Positions 1 to 6,944 are shown, numbered from the stretch's first letter. The stretch: DNA of 13,309 bases from an uncultured Marmoricola sp. (GCA_937868455.1 CALMMO010000470.1:1-13309), one strand, 5' to 3'. Made by a program: numbers and translations. Notes: generated from the sequence alone by a model not told the origin.

Positions 1-294
1 GGTTCCCCTGTGCCGCTAGATCATCGCGAGGCACACGGTCTGGTCAGCGTGGACTATGTCGGAGCGGGCATGTTGCTGGTGCACCGTCGAGTGTTCCAGC
101 GGCTAGCGGAGACGTATCAAGAGCCATGCCCGTGGTTCGCCGACGAGCCGCTTAACGGTCGCAACGATGGCGAAGACTGGACCTTCTGTCACCGAGTACG
201 AGCGCTCGGCATCCCTGTGCATGTGCACGCCGACGTTCGAGTGCGGCACATGAAGATGGTTGCTCTGCAACTGCCTCCGGTTGGGGGTGGCTAG
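1..294 (+). CDS. Glycosyltransferase family 2-like protein, C-terminal part (5' end outside window)
   Basis: The reading frame is open from base 1 and ends at TAG 292-294, so only the last 97 residues are seen. They contain a V-D-Y-V-G-A-G-M-L-L-V-H segment (about residues 17-28), a G-E-D-W-x-F-C motif (about 57-63) and a late His (about residue 83) after G-I-P-V-H-V-H. This is the usual C-terminal layout of GT-A fold family 2 transferases: the acidic E-D pair lies where the catalytic base sits, and the late His is often a metal ligand. Such enzymes move a sugar from a nucleotide-sugar donor. The donor and acceptor cannot be read here. Phage-borne copies may decorate DNA, virion proteins or host surface glycans. 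It ends 108 bases before the small terminase start. The internal GTG at 10 is probably not the real start, because the frame continues upstream. The fold is fairly sure; the role is inference. Confidence 0.7.
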   Translation, partial: GSPVPLDHREAHGLVSVDYVGAGMLLVHRRVFQRLAETYQEPCPWFADEPLNGRNDGEDWTFCHRVRALGIPVHVHADVRVRHMKMVALQLPPVGGG

Positions 295-402
295 GTGCAG
301 AAATGTAGGCGGCTTGTTTTTTACTGGTGCACGCACGCTGACTTGATCCGTATCTATATGCACTCGTTTTTTTCCGCGATGCGTAGGGGGGTGGGTGCGA
401 TC
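295..402 (+). other. Short non-coding gap before the packaging genes
   Basis: This 108-base stretch is clearly more AT-rich than its surroundings, with T-runs at 315-321 and 367-373 and the AT-rich string TATCTATATG at 351-360. The terS frame stays open through it from GTG 295, but the residues it would encode have an odd, Cys/Trp/Tyr-rich make-up unlike the rest of the protein, so I treat it as non-coding. I see no promoter with well-placed -35 and -10 boxes and no convincing terminator stem before either T-run. Its place just upstream of the terminase genes is where late promoters or cos sites often lie in such phages, but nothing here proves either. Confidence 0.3.
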
Positions 403-735
403 GTGAATTACTCAACCACCGAGGACCCCGCACAAAAACAGAAATCTCCCCAGGGTGAAGGGGGGGCGATCGAGCGCCAAGTGCGCCGTGACATCGATGC
501 GCTCATCACCGAGCACCCGATGGGCGAGTCGCTAGCTCAACTGGCATTCAGACTTTCGGCCTCACTTGACGGCGGCGCAGGCCAAATGGAGGCCGCGTTG
601 AGTCGTGAACTGCGCGCCACCCTGGACGCACTGGCTGGCATGGGGGTGAGTGGTGACAGCGATCTTGATACCGCCCTCTCAACCCCTGTTGGACCTGTCG
701 TGTCCACCGAGGTTCGGAACACCCCGGAGTCCTGA
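403..735 (+). CDS. Putative terminase small subunit
   Basis: A 110-aa, mostly helical, charged protein. The core (about residues 20-82) reads A-I-E-R-x-V-R-R-D-I-D-A-L, then L-A-Q-L-A-F-R-L-S-A-S-L-D, then A-L-S-R-E-L-R-A-T-L-D-A-L. This two-helix plus L-S-R-E-L-R pattern is the one seen in the small proteins directly upstream of TerL in actinobacterial phages, which are taken as the DNA-recognition small terminase subunit. I chose GTG 403 because it follows a G-rich ribosome site (AGGGGGG, 385-391). Longer starts at 295, 358 (ATG) and 379 (ATG) have no good ribosome site and would add an unlikely Cys/Trp/Tyr-rich segment; GTG 391 is too close to the G-run. The 3' end overlaps the large subunit by about 85 bases. 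There is no recognisable helix-turn-helix, so the role rests on size, place and the repeat-like helix pattern. Confidence 0.6.
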   Translation: MNYSTTEDPAQKQKSPQGEGGAIERQVRRDIDALITEHPMGESLAQLAFRLSASLDGGAGQMEAALSRELRATLDALAGMGVSGDSDLDTALSTPVGPVVSTEVRNTPES

Positions 736-2164
736 GCGCCAAACGCTTGGACCTGCGGTCGGCATCTTGGCCGCGATGCTTGGCAAGCCGCTTATGGAGT
801 GGCAGCAGTACGTCGCTGATGTGCTGCTAGAGATTGACCCAGAGACAGGCGAGCTTGCTTACAACGAGTGGCTGCTCACGGTCCCTCGTCAGTCCGGCAA
901 GACAACCTTCCTGCTGGCCAAGAACTCGCACCGCTGCATGGCGACGGGGTTCTTTGGGCCTAATCAGCAGATTGCCTACGCCGCCCAAACGCAGAAGAAG
1001 GCGACTGAGAAGTTCGAGAAGGACTACGCGCTGGCGATCAGTCAGGCGAAGCGTGGACACCCGCAACTTCGTCAGATCAGGGTGCGCACTGGAAACCAGA
1101 AGGTTGACATTCGCTACCCCAACGGTTCGGTGTGGGCGGTCGAGTCCGGCACGGAGAAGTCCGGTCATGGCTCGACTCTTGATAGCGCAGATGTGGACGA
1201 GGCTTTTGCTCAGCCTGACAACCGGCTCGAGCAAGCGTTTACGCCCGCGATGGTGACGAGGCGGAACCGGCAGTTTGGTGCTGTTTCGACGGCTGGATGG
1301 TCGGACTCATCGCCGTACTTGTGGGCCAAGGTGCAGATCGGTCGCAAGGCGGTTGTGAACGGCGTCAGGAAAGGGTTCGCCTACTTCGAGTGGTCGGCCC
1401 CTGAGGACGCCGAGCCTGGCGATGAGTCGGTCTGGCTTGATTGCATGCCTGCCGTTCATCGTCCCGACTGTCTTCGTGACTGCAAGCGCCACACGATCCG
1501 CATCGAGGTTATTCGCGCCGAGTACGACAAGGCGGTTCGGGAGAACAAACTCTCGGACTTCTCTCGTGCATTCCTGAACCAGTGGAAACCTAAGCCTCGC
1601 GAGGGCGAAGAGACTGCCTTGGGTAACTGGGCAGCCTGCGAACGCATCCTTCGTGAGATGCCAGACCTTCGGACGCTTGGTGCCGCGATCTCAAAGGACC
1701 GCGATAGCGCGTCGGTTGGCGGCTGTGGCTTCCTCGATGACGAGCTGCCTTTGGTGTCTTTGGTCGAGCGCCGCAACGGTGTTGATTGGGTCGCTCCTTT
1801 CGTGGCCGATCTCAGTCGATCGCTAGACATTGCGGTGACTGTCGATATCGGCGGACCGTCTGGTGAGTCGCTAGCTGACGCCGTGGAGTCACTCGGTGGG
1901 CGCGTGGTGCGCTACCGACTGCCCGAGTATGTCGAGGCGTGCTCAGAAATCTTTGACCGTGTGGCCAGTAAGCGCCTCGCTCACCCAGGTGACGCCGACC
2001 TGAACGCCTCAGTGATTGGGGCGCGATGGCGCTCGGTGGGCGACGGTCGTCGCGTGTTTGGGCGCAAGGCGTCCGAGGCCGACGTGGCCCCGCTCGAATC
2101 CATAACTCTCGCTCTGCATGCCGCTTTGGAGGCTCGTGTTGAGCCGTCCGCTTACTTTCTTTAG
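650..2164 (+). CDS. terL: Terminase large subunit (DNA-packaging ATPase and nuclease)
   Basis: A 504-aa protein of normal length for the family. It powers DNA entry through the portal and cuts the concatemer. The N-terminal segment P-P-R-F-G-T-P-R (about 19-26) and P-L-M-E-W-Q (47-52) match the actinophage type. The ATPase domain shows a Walker A variant V-P-R-Q-S-G-K-T (78-85) and an acidic Walker B region around D-V-D-E-A (181-185). The nuclease half holds S-K-D-R (348-351), D-I-G-G-P (399-403) and a C-terminal D-V-A-P-L-E-S-I-T-L-A-L-H (478-490), the usual end of this family. There are two adjacent GTG codons, 650 and 653. The ribosome-site-like GGGGGTGA at 642-649 is better spaced for 653. 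TTG 689 would also keep the conserved part. The gene starts inside the small-terminase gene and is followed after nine bases by a small membrane protein gene. Confidence 0.95.
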   Translation: MVTAILIPPSQPLLDLSCPPRFGTPRSPERQTLGPAVGILAAMLGKPLMEWQQYVADVLLEIDPETGELAYNEWLLTVPRQSGKTTFLLAKNSHRCMATGFFGPNQQIAYAAQTQKKATEKFEKDYALAISQAKRGHPQLRQIRVRTGNQKVDIRYPNGSVWAVESGTEKSGHGSTLDSADVDEAFAQPDNRLEQAFTPAMVTRRNRQFGAVSTAGWSDSSPYLWAKVQIGRKAVVNGVRKGFAYFEWSAPEDAEPGDESVWLDCMPAVHRPDCLRDCKRHTIRIEVIRAEYDKAVRENKLSDFSRAFLNQWKPKPREGEETALGNWAACERILREMPDLRTLGAAISKDRDSASVGGCGFLDDELPLVSLVERRNGVDWVAPFVADLSRSLDIAVTVDIGGPSGESLADAVESLGGRVVRYRLPEYVEACSEIFDRVASKRLAHPGDADLNASVIGARWRSVGDGRRVFGRKASEADVAPLESITLALHAALEARVEPSAYFL

Positions 2165-2173
2165 GGAGGCCCT

Positions 2174-2308
2174 GTGGTCAAGCTTTCAGTCCTCCTTGTG
2201 TTGGGTGAGGCTCTCTTGCTGACCGGCCTGTGGATGCTGTTGCCCGCATTGGCGCTCGTCGCAGCTGGTGGGCAACTCGTCGCGGTCGCATTGGCGCGGC
2301 GCGCATGA
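2174..2308 (+). CDS. Small hydrophobic membrane protein, 44 aa
   Basis: The frame runs from GTG 2174 to TGA 2306-2308. A strong ribosome site AGGGAGG (2163-2169) overlaps the terL stop and sits 4 bases before the GTG. The product starts M-V-K-L-S-V-L-L-V-L-G-E and is hydrophobic from about residue 4 to 41, broken by Glu12, Pro24 and a Gly pair (32-33). It ends A-R-R-A. That length allows two short membrane helices as a hairpin, or one long helix. The stop overlaps the portal ATG as ATGA, so the two genes are probably translated in series. Small membrane proteins between terminase and portal occur in other actinobacterial phages, but I know no proven function. No enzyme motif is visible. The ribosome site, composition and exact fit of the gap make this a real gene rather than a spacer. 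Confidence 0.75.
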   Translation: MVKLSVLLVLGEALLLTGLWMLLPALALVAAGGQLVAVALARRA

Positions 2309-3567
2309 GGCTCTTGGATGCGATCTTGGGTCGCAGTACCTACAGCGAGCAGAAGGCGTCTGGCGCTTCGGTTCTGATGACTGCCTTCGGGTCACCAGAC
2401 AACGAGAAGATCCTTCCGTCATTTACGAACTCGGTTGCTGCGTACCAGAACTCGGGCGTTGTCTTCGGGGTGGTGCTGGCTCGGCTGGGCTTGTTCTCTG
2501 AAGCCGAACTGAAGTTCCAGCGCCTCTCTGACAAGTCGCTGTTTGGGACTCCTGCACTTGCAAAGCTCGAAGTCCCGTGGCCAGGTGGCTCGACGGCTGA
2601 GCTGCTGGCTCGCATGGAGCAAGACGTTTCCCTCGCCGGAAACGCCTACATCCGTGACGCGGGCGTGAACCTTGAACGCTTGCGCCCCGATTGGGTCACG
2701 ATCGTCTCTGAGATTGTCATCGATCCGATCAGCGATACCGAGGTCAGGCAAGTCGTGGGCTACGTCTACGACCCGCCCGCCAGCGAGCACCGCTCTGCCG
2801 CGTTCTACCCCGTCGATGAAGTCGCGCACTGGTCGCCCATCCCCGACCCGATAGCGAACTTCCGAGGCATGTCGTGGCTGACCCCGGTCCTGCGTGAGAT
2901 TGACGCCGACCTTCAGATGACCGACTACAAACGGGCCTATCTGACCAACGCTGCAACCCCCAACCTGCTCATCAAGTACGACAAGCAGATTGGCCGCGAC
3001 AAGCTGGAACGCCTGAAGGATCAGATCGAGGCTCGGCATGGCGGCGTAAATAACGCCTTCCGCACCTTGGTCTTGGACGAGGGGGCCGACACGAGTGTTC
3101 TTGGCAACACGTTCGAGCAGATGCAATTCAGTGCCGTGCAAGCGGCTGGTGAGAACCGCATCGCTGTTGCTGGCGGTGTGCCTGGCATCGTGGCTGGCCT
3201 GAAAGAGGGCATGGCCGCTGCCACCTACTCGAACTACGAGCAGGCCATGCGGCGCTTCGGTGACATCACGATGAGGCCGAACTGGCGCGGCGCAGCCACC
3301 GCGCTCTCAAAGCTCGTCGTGGTCCCCCCGGGCGCGCGGCTTTGGTACGACATCTCGCAGGTCGCAGCCCTTCAGCAGGGCGACAAAGAACGCGCCGACG
3401 CGATGTTGGTTCTAGCTGAGGCGGCACAAGCTCTCGTTGTCGCTGGCTTCACTCCCGAGTCCGTAACCCTCGCCCTCTCAGCGGGCGACATAACCCTCTT
3501 GAAGCACTCCGGCCTTGTGTCGGTGCAGATGCAGACACCCGGCCAATCACCCAAGGAGGCGGCATGA
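2305..3567 (+). CDS. Portal protein, HK97 type
   Basis: A 420-aa portal, the dodecameric ring at one capsid vertex through which DNA enters and leaves and to which the neck binds. Family marks are G-N-A-Y-I (112-116), an A-H-W-S-P segment (174-178), F-R-G-M-S-W-L-T-P-V (186-195), A-A-T-P-N-L-L-I-K-Y (216-225), and a late S-N-Y-E-Q-A-M-R-R-F (309-318), all in the normal order for the HK97-like portal family. I chose ATG 2305 rather than the upstream in-frame GTG 2230: it overlaps the stop of the 44-aa gene as ATGA, gives the usual portal N-terminus M-R-L-L-D-A-I-L-G-R, and the extra 25 residues from 2230 look like out-of-frame reading of the small membrane gene. The end overlaps the protease gene by four bases (ATGA at 3564). 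Confidence 0.95.
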   Translation: MRLLDAILGRSTYSEQKASGASVLMTAFGSPDNEKILPSFTNSVAAYQNSGVVFGVVLARLGLFSEAELKFQRLSDKSLFGTPALAKLEVPWPGGSTAELLARMEQDVSLAGNAYIRDAGVNLERLRPDWVTIVSEIVIDPISDTEVRQVVGYVYDPPASEHRSAAFYPVDEVAHWSPIPDPIANFRGMSWLTPVLREIDADLQMTDYKRAYLTNAATPNLLIKYDKQIGRDKLERLKDQIEARHGGVNNAFRTLVLDEGADTSVLGNTFEQMQFSAVQAAGENRIAVAGGVPGIVAGLKEGMAAATYSNYEQAMRRFGDITMRPNWRGAATALSKLVVVPPGARLWYDISQVAALQQGDKERADAMLVLAEAAQALVVAGFTPESVTLALSAGDITLLKHSGLVSVQMQTPGQSPKEAA

Positions 3568-4328
3568 GTAAGCCTGCCGCTCGCGACTTCATGCGAGCTT
3601 TTGCGTTTGACGACATCAGTATCCGTGCCGACGGTGATGGGCGAACGGTCGAGGCGTACTGCGCCGCGTTCAACGTCGATGCAGAGATCCGAGACCAAGA
3701 CGGGCACTACATCGAGGACCTGGCGCGCGGCTCCTTTACCAAGACCATCCAAGAGAACATGGGCCGGTTCGGTGTGTTCTATAACCACGCTCGAACCCTC
3801 TATGGCACCCCGGATGGCGCTCTGTCGGTCCCTATCGGCGTACCTCTCGAAGTGAGGGAGGACGACCGGGGCGTGTTTACGGTTACGCGCTACCTGGACA
3901 ACCCACTGGCTGACTCTGTGCTGGACGCGGTGAAGCAGCGAGCCATCAAGGGACAGTCGTTCTCGGGCCGGTTTGTGAAGTCTCAACGGACACCAGGCAA
4001 GAAGCGCGGCGACCTGATGCGGATCACTCGCACCGAGGTTGCGATGCGCGAGTACGGACCCACCGTGTTTCCCGCCTACGCCGAGGCCGCAATTCTCGGC
4101 ACCCGCAACATCTCCACCTTCCTCGATGCGCTCGGCGCATGCCAGGAAGACCAGGAGCGCCTGCGCCAAATGCTTGGGCTCGCCACTCCACTGGAGCCGG
4201 CGAACCAATTGAGCGCCTCGCCCGAGGCAGCTCCAGTCGAAGAGCCGACCCGTCAAGGTCACTCCGCTCGGCAGGTCGTCAACCAGTTCGCGTTGGCGAT
4301 TGTCAACACTGAGAGAGGAATCAAGTAA
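3564..4328 (+). CDS. Prohead protease, HK97 type (peptidase family U35)
   Basis: A 254-aa serine protease that works inside the prohead and removes the N-terminal region of the capsid protein during maturation. The family core covers about residues 10-185. The likely catalytic His is H75 in F-Y-N-H-A-R, and the likely nucleophile is Ser132 in I-K-G-Q-S-F-S-G. E158 or another acidic residue in the R-T-E-V strand could complete the site. A ribosome site AAGGAGG (3553-3559) lies four bases before ATG 3564. After the domain there is a tail of about 60 residues with a helical part (187-205) and a Pro/Glu/Ala-rich part. Such tails are common and may be cut away by self-processing. The stop overlaps the capsid gene start (TAATG at 4326-4330). 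Confidence 0.92.
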   Translation: MSKPAARDFMRAFAFDDISIRADGDGRTVEAYCAAFNVDAEIRDQDGHYIEDLARGSFTKTIQENMGRFGVFYNHARTLYGTPDGALSVPIGVPLEVREDDRGVFTVTRYLDNPLADSVLDAVKQRAIKGQSFSGRFVKSQRTPGKKRGDLMRITRTEVAMREYGPTVFPAYAEAAILGTRNISTFLDALGACQEDQERLRQMLGLATPLEPANQLSASPEAAPVEEPTRQGHSARQVVNQFALAIVNTERGIK

Positions 4329-5725
4329 TGAGCACCAAGCTCGAAACCTTGGCCTCCGAGTTGGAGACGCTGCGCTCCGAGATTCTCGACCTGGAGCAGG
4401 TTGAGACTCCCACCGATGAGCAGCTCGCCCGCATGGAGTCCATCATCCCCGAATGGGACACCAAGAAGGCTGACCACGATCGTCTCGCTGAGCGCGCTCA
4501 GAAGATCGAGGCGGTTCGCAGCGCATCACTTCACGAACACAACCGTGAGGCGACCGCACCCGAGGTCATCATCAACCGCGCCAACAAGGACCCCTTTGCC
4601 GAGATGGACCGCGTACGCGCGGGCTTGATCGACCCGAAGGAACTTCGTGGCCGCGCGATGGATGTCGTGGAGCAATCCGAGCGCATGGAAGACGATGCCA
4701 AGCAGCACGTCGTCCGGATGCTCGAAGGCAAGCGCGAAGGCGCACGCCACTCGCTCTCCAAGAAGACCGCCGATGCTGTTGCACGGCATATCTTGGAGAC
4801 CGGCTCTGAGGACTACCACGAGAGCTTCGAGCGCTACCTCGAAGACCCTCAGGGGTACTCCGCACGAGCCGCACTGAGCCTCACGTCTGCCAACGGTGGT
4901 TACCTGGTCCCGTTCACACTGGACCCGACCATCATCTTGACCAACGCGGGCTCAGCGAACCCGTTCCGCCAGATCTCCAACGTGAAGACCACCGCTACCA
5001 ACGACTGGAACGGTGTTACTTCAGCTGGTGTCAACGCGGGCTGGCTCGCAGAAGGCACGGAAGATTCCGACCACTCCCCAACCTTCGGCAACCTGAAGAT
5101 CACCCCGCAGAAGGCTTCTGCGTGGCTCTACGGCAACTATGAGGTTCTGGAGGACTCGGACTTCTCCGTCCAGTTGCCTGACTTGCTGGCCGATGCCAAG
5201 GACCGCCTCGAAGAGGCTGCCTTTGCTACCGGCACTGGTACCGGACAGCCCAAGGGTGTTGTGCCTGCTGCTACGACCGTGGCGTCAGCTGCTGCGGCGA
5301 CTTACGCAGTCGGTGACGTTTACAACACCCAGGCGGCACTGCCTGCTCGGTTCCGTGGTCCGCGCTCGTCGCTTGCATGGCTTGCGAACCAGGCCATCAT
5401 CAACAAGACGCGGCAGTTTGACACCGCTGGCGGTTCGTCCTTCTGGGCCAACCTTGGCATGGGTCAACCCGAGGAACTGTTGGGTGCGCCGATCTACGAG
5501 AGCACCACGATGGTTGGTACCACCTCGACTGGCTCCAAGAACCTGCTTCTGGGTGACTTCAGCCAGTACTACATCGTAGATCGCATCGGCATGTCGGTGC
5601 TCTACGAACCCTTGGTGAAGGGTGCCAACCAGCGGCCTACCGGCCAAGCTGGCTGGTTTGCGTTCTGGCGAGTTGGCGCAGATGCGTCTACCACCAACGC
5701 ATTCCGCGTTCTCGCCATCGCATAA
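4328..5725 (+). CDS. Major capsid protein, HK97 fold, with N-terminal scaffold-like region
   Basis: A 465-aa capsid subunit. Residues 1-65 form a charged, Leu-rich predicted coiled coil (E-T-L-A-S-E-L-E-T-L-R-S-E), and the charged helical region runs to about 175. The HK97-fold body starts near A-L-S-L-T-S-A-N-G-G-Y-L-V-P (182-195). Later marks are the P-F-R-Q strand, A-E-G-T-E (241-245), the long spine helix region after L-P-D-L-L-A-D-A (283-290), G-T-G-T-G-Q-P-K-G (302-310) and the D-R-I-G-M-S-V loop (418-424). No separate scaffold gene is present, so the N-terminal part probably acts as the delta domain and is cut off by the upstream protease. The exact cut site cannot be read; it is probably before about residue 182. 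A ribosome site GAGAGGA (4311-4317) serves ATG 4328. A terminator hairpin follows 13 bases after the stop. Confidence 0.95.
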   Translation: MSTKLETLASELETLRSEILDLEQVETPTDEQLARMESIIPEWDTKKADHDRLAERAQKIEAVRSASLHEHNREATAPEVIINRANKDPFAEMDRVRAGLIDPKELRGRAMDVVEQSERMEDDAKQHVVRMLEGKREGARHSLSKKTADAVARHILETGSEDYHESFERYLEDPQGYSARAALSLTSANGGYLVPFTLDPTIILTNAGSANPFRQISNVKTTATNDWNGVTSAGVNAGWLAEGTEDSDHSPTFGNLKITPQKASAWLYGNYEVLEDSDFSVQLPDLLADAKDRLEEAAFATGTGTGQPKGVVPAATTVASAAAATYAVGDVYNTQAALPARFRGPRSSLAWLANQAIINKTRQFDTAGGSSFWANLGMGQPEELLGAPIYESTTMVGTTSTGSKNLLLGDFSQYYIVDRIGMSVLYEPLVKGANQRPTGQAGWFAFWRVGADASTTNAFRVLAIA

Positions 5726-5738
5726 CCAATTGATGCAG

Positions 5739-5770
5739 GCAGGCGCACCTCGAGTAGGTGCGCCTGCTTT
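5739..5770 (+). terminator. Hairpin terminator or attenuator after the capsid gene
   Basis: A perfect 12-bp stem, GCAGGCGCACCT (5739-5750) paired with AGGTGCGCCTGC (5756-5767), closes a five-base loop CGAGT and is followed by TTT (5768-5770). The stem can grow by a G-U and an A-U pair at its base. The U-tract is short, so read-through is likely. It fills most of the only sizeable gap in the head-tail region and could lower expression of downstream genes relative to capsid protein, or protect the 3' end of the capsid mRNA. Stem and loop are seen directly; the termination function is inferred. Confidence 0.8.
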
Positions 5771-5799
5771 GCAATCACCACAAGTAGAGAGGTCTCAAC

Positions 5800-5988
5800 A
5801 TGGGCAAGTTGCGTGCACGAGTCTCATTCTTTGCGGCCCGTAAAGACGGCTCTGAGTCGTTCATTGGAGCAGGTCAAGAGGTCGAGGACACTCACGAAGT
5901 CATCCTTGGTCGCGAAGACTTGTTTGAGTCCGTCGAGCCCGTCGAGGGCAGTGCGACGCCCAAGCGGACCCGTAAGGCCAAGGGCTAA
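5800..5988 (+). CDS. Small conserved-type protein after the capsid gene, 62 aa
   Basis: A 62-aa protein with ATG 5800 served by GAGAGG (5787-5792) at seven bases. The N-terminal part reads like a short beta strand pair (L-R-A-R-V-S-F-F-A-A and S-F-I-G-A-G-Q-E-V), then G-R-E-D-L-F-E-S-V-E-P (37-47), and a very basic Lys/Arg tail (54-61). Small proteins of this pattern are common between capsid and adaptor genes in actinobacterial phages, where they are left as hypothetical. The basic tail could touch nucleic acid or the acidic capsid lining, but that is a guess. It is the first gene after the hairpin and lies two bases before the adaptor gene. Confidence 0.75.
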   Translation: MGKLRARVSFFAARKDGSESFIGAGQEVEDTHEVILGREDLFESVEPVEGSATPKRTRKAKG

Positions 5989-5990
5989 CC

Positions 5991-6467
5991 GTGGCCATCG
6001 ACTTGGAGGACTTCAAGGCCCACATCGGCCTGACTTCCTCCGACCAAAACGACGCAGCGCAAGGCATCCTCGACGCTGCCGTCGCGGCGGTCTCAGTGCG
6101 AGTGGGTCCACTGTCTCCGGCCAGCGCGACCTACGCGGCGCCGGCGAGCGGTACGACGATCGTCCTGCCGCACACGCGCATTGTGGAGGTGACGAGCCCG
6201 ACCGGCTGCACAGTGAACGGCGATGCGGGCGTGATTTCGCTCGACGCCGGTTTTACAGCAGGACAGGTCATCACCTATACGCACGGCTTCTCGACGCTGC
6301 CCGCTGACGTGAGGCTGGCCGTGTTAGAGATGGCCCGCCACTTGTGGCAGCAGTCTCAGCGTGGGCCTTTCGGCAAACAGCCTCAAGGCGCCGTGCTTGC
6401 TGGCTACTCAATGCCCTCAGCTGTTACTGAACTGATCGACCCCTACGTGGGGCTTGGGTTCGCGTGA
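5991..6467 (+). CDS. Head-tail connector (adaptor), gp6-like
   Basis: A 158-aa protein fitting the gp6-like adaptor family that binds under the portal after packaging and starts the neck. It opens with D-L-E-D-F-K-A-H-I-G (4-13) and a helix rich in Ala/Val (A-A-Q-G-I-L-D-A-A-V-A-A-V-S-V-R-V-G), then a beta-rich middle (T-T-I-V-L-P, V-T-S-P-T-G-C-T-V) and a C-terminal helix P-A-D-V-R-L-A-V-L-E-M-A-R-H-L-W (104-119). This order, helix - strands - helix with L-A-V-L-E-M-A, is typical. GTG 5991 follows AAGGG (5979-5984 region) and is two bases after the previous stop. The 3' end overlaps the next gene as GTGA. No separate head-closure protein follows, which is unusual for a type 1 neck. Confidence 0.85.
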   Translation: MAIDLEDFKAHIGLTSSDQNDAAQGILDAAVAAVSVRVGPLSPASATYAAPASGTTIVLPHTRIVEVTSPTGCTVNGDAGVISLDAGFTAGQVITYTHGFSTLPADVRLAVLEMARHLWQQSQRGPFGKQPQGAVLAGYSMPSAVTELIDPYVGLGFA

Positions 6468-6934
6468 GCACTTCACTGATCCCTGCTGTCATCGACGCGC
6501 TGGTCACCCAGGCGAAGGCCGCACTGCCGAACGTCACAGTGATTGACGGTCTCGGCCCGGACTTCTCCGAGCCTGGCGACGTGCTGATGGTGGGTGCAGA
6601 GAACCCGCTCTCGCTCGACGGCGGACGCCCTGAGGCAGCCGCGAGCGCTCAACAGTCGTGGGCACACGCTGCTGGTCGCGCTCGTGATGAGCGGGGCACG
6701 GTCTCTCTGGTTGCCACCTCTTGGAACGGCGACGGGAACCAGAAACAAGCTCGTGATGCGTGTGCCGTGATGGTGGCCGCTATCGAGAACCTACTTCGAG
6801 CCGACCCCACTTTGGGCGTGAGCGGCGTGATCGTCGCTGAGTTCGGCACCGACATCAATCTTCAACAGATGCAGGGCGATATGGGCGCTGCTGCGTTGAT
6901 CTCCTTCTCTATCAGCTACCACGGACGGATCTAG
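6464..6934 (+). CDS. Probable tail terminator protein
   Basis: A 156-aa protein starting at GTG 6464, overlapping the adaptor stop. It starts with an amphipathic helix (I-P-A-V-I-D-A-L-V-T-Q-A-K-A-A-L-P), then V-T-V-I-D-G-L-G-P and D-V-L-M-V-G (39-44), a middle R-D-E-R-G-T-V-S-L-V-A-T-S-W-N-G (74-89), a second helix Q-K-A-R-D-A-C-A-V-M-V-A-A-I-E-N-L-L (93-110) and an end strand I-S-F-S-I-S-Y-H-G-R-I. The alpha/beta order and end strand match actinophage proteins usually placed as tail terminators, which form the ring that stops tube growth and joins the neck. Its place after the adaptor and before the tube protein agrees. A head-closure role is the main alternative. Confidence 0.65.
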   Translation: MSTSLIPAVIDALVTQAKAALPNVTVIDGLGPDFSEPGDVLMVGAENPLSLDGGRPEAAASAQQSWAHAAGRARDERGTVSLVATSWNGDGNQKQARDACAVMVAAIENLLRADPTLGVSGVIVAEFGTDINLQQMQGDMGAAALISFSISYHGRI

Positions 6935-6944
6935 GAGCCCACTC

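Noticed and set aside
315..373. T-runs at 315-321 and 367-373 as terminators
   Set aside because: No stable GC-rich stem lies directly before either run. The best pairing I found (GTGCA with TGCAC) has five pairs and a loop of about 27 bases.
1690..1710. Possible loss of a catalytic Asp in the terminase nuclease domain (A-A-I-S-K-D-R where some relatives have V-D-V-S-P-D-R)
   Set aside because: Relatives vary at the first position, and the Asp of the S-K-D-R segment is kept. Without an alignment I cannot claim a lost active site.
525..1877. Repeated GAGTCGCTAGCT at about 526 and 1865
   Set aside because: Both copies encode the same short peptide G-E-S-L-A in unrelated proteins, so a chance match of codons is the simpler explanation. 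No longer repeat surrounds them.
2230..2304. Upstream GTG start for the portal
   Set aside because: The added 25 residues are an out-of-frame reading of the small membrane protein gene. ATG 2305 gives a normal portal start and an ATGA overlap.
2419..3141. A 240-codon open frame on the - strand opposite the portal gene
   Set aside because: Composition is typical of antisense reading of the portal gene and nothing supports expression.
3372..4262. A 296-codon open frame on the - strand across portal and protease genes
   Set aside because: It spans two well-supported + strand genes, has no ribosome site that I can see and no recognisable motif. It is a shadow frame.
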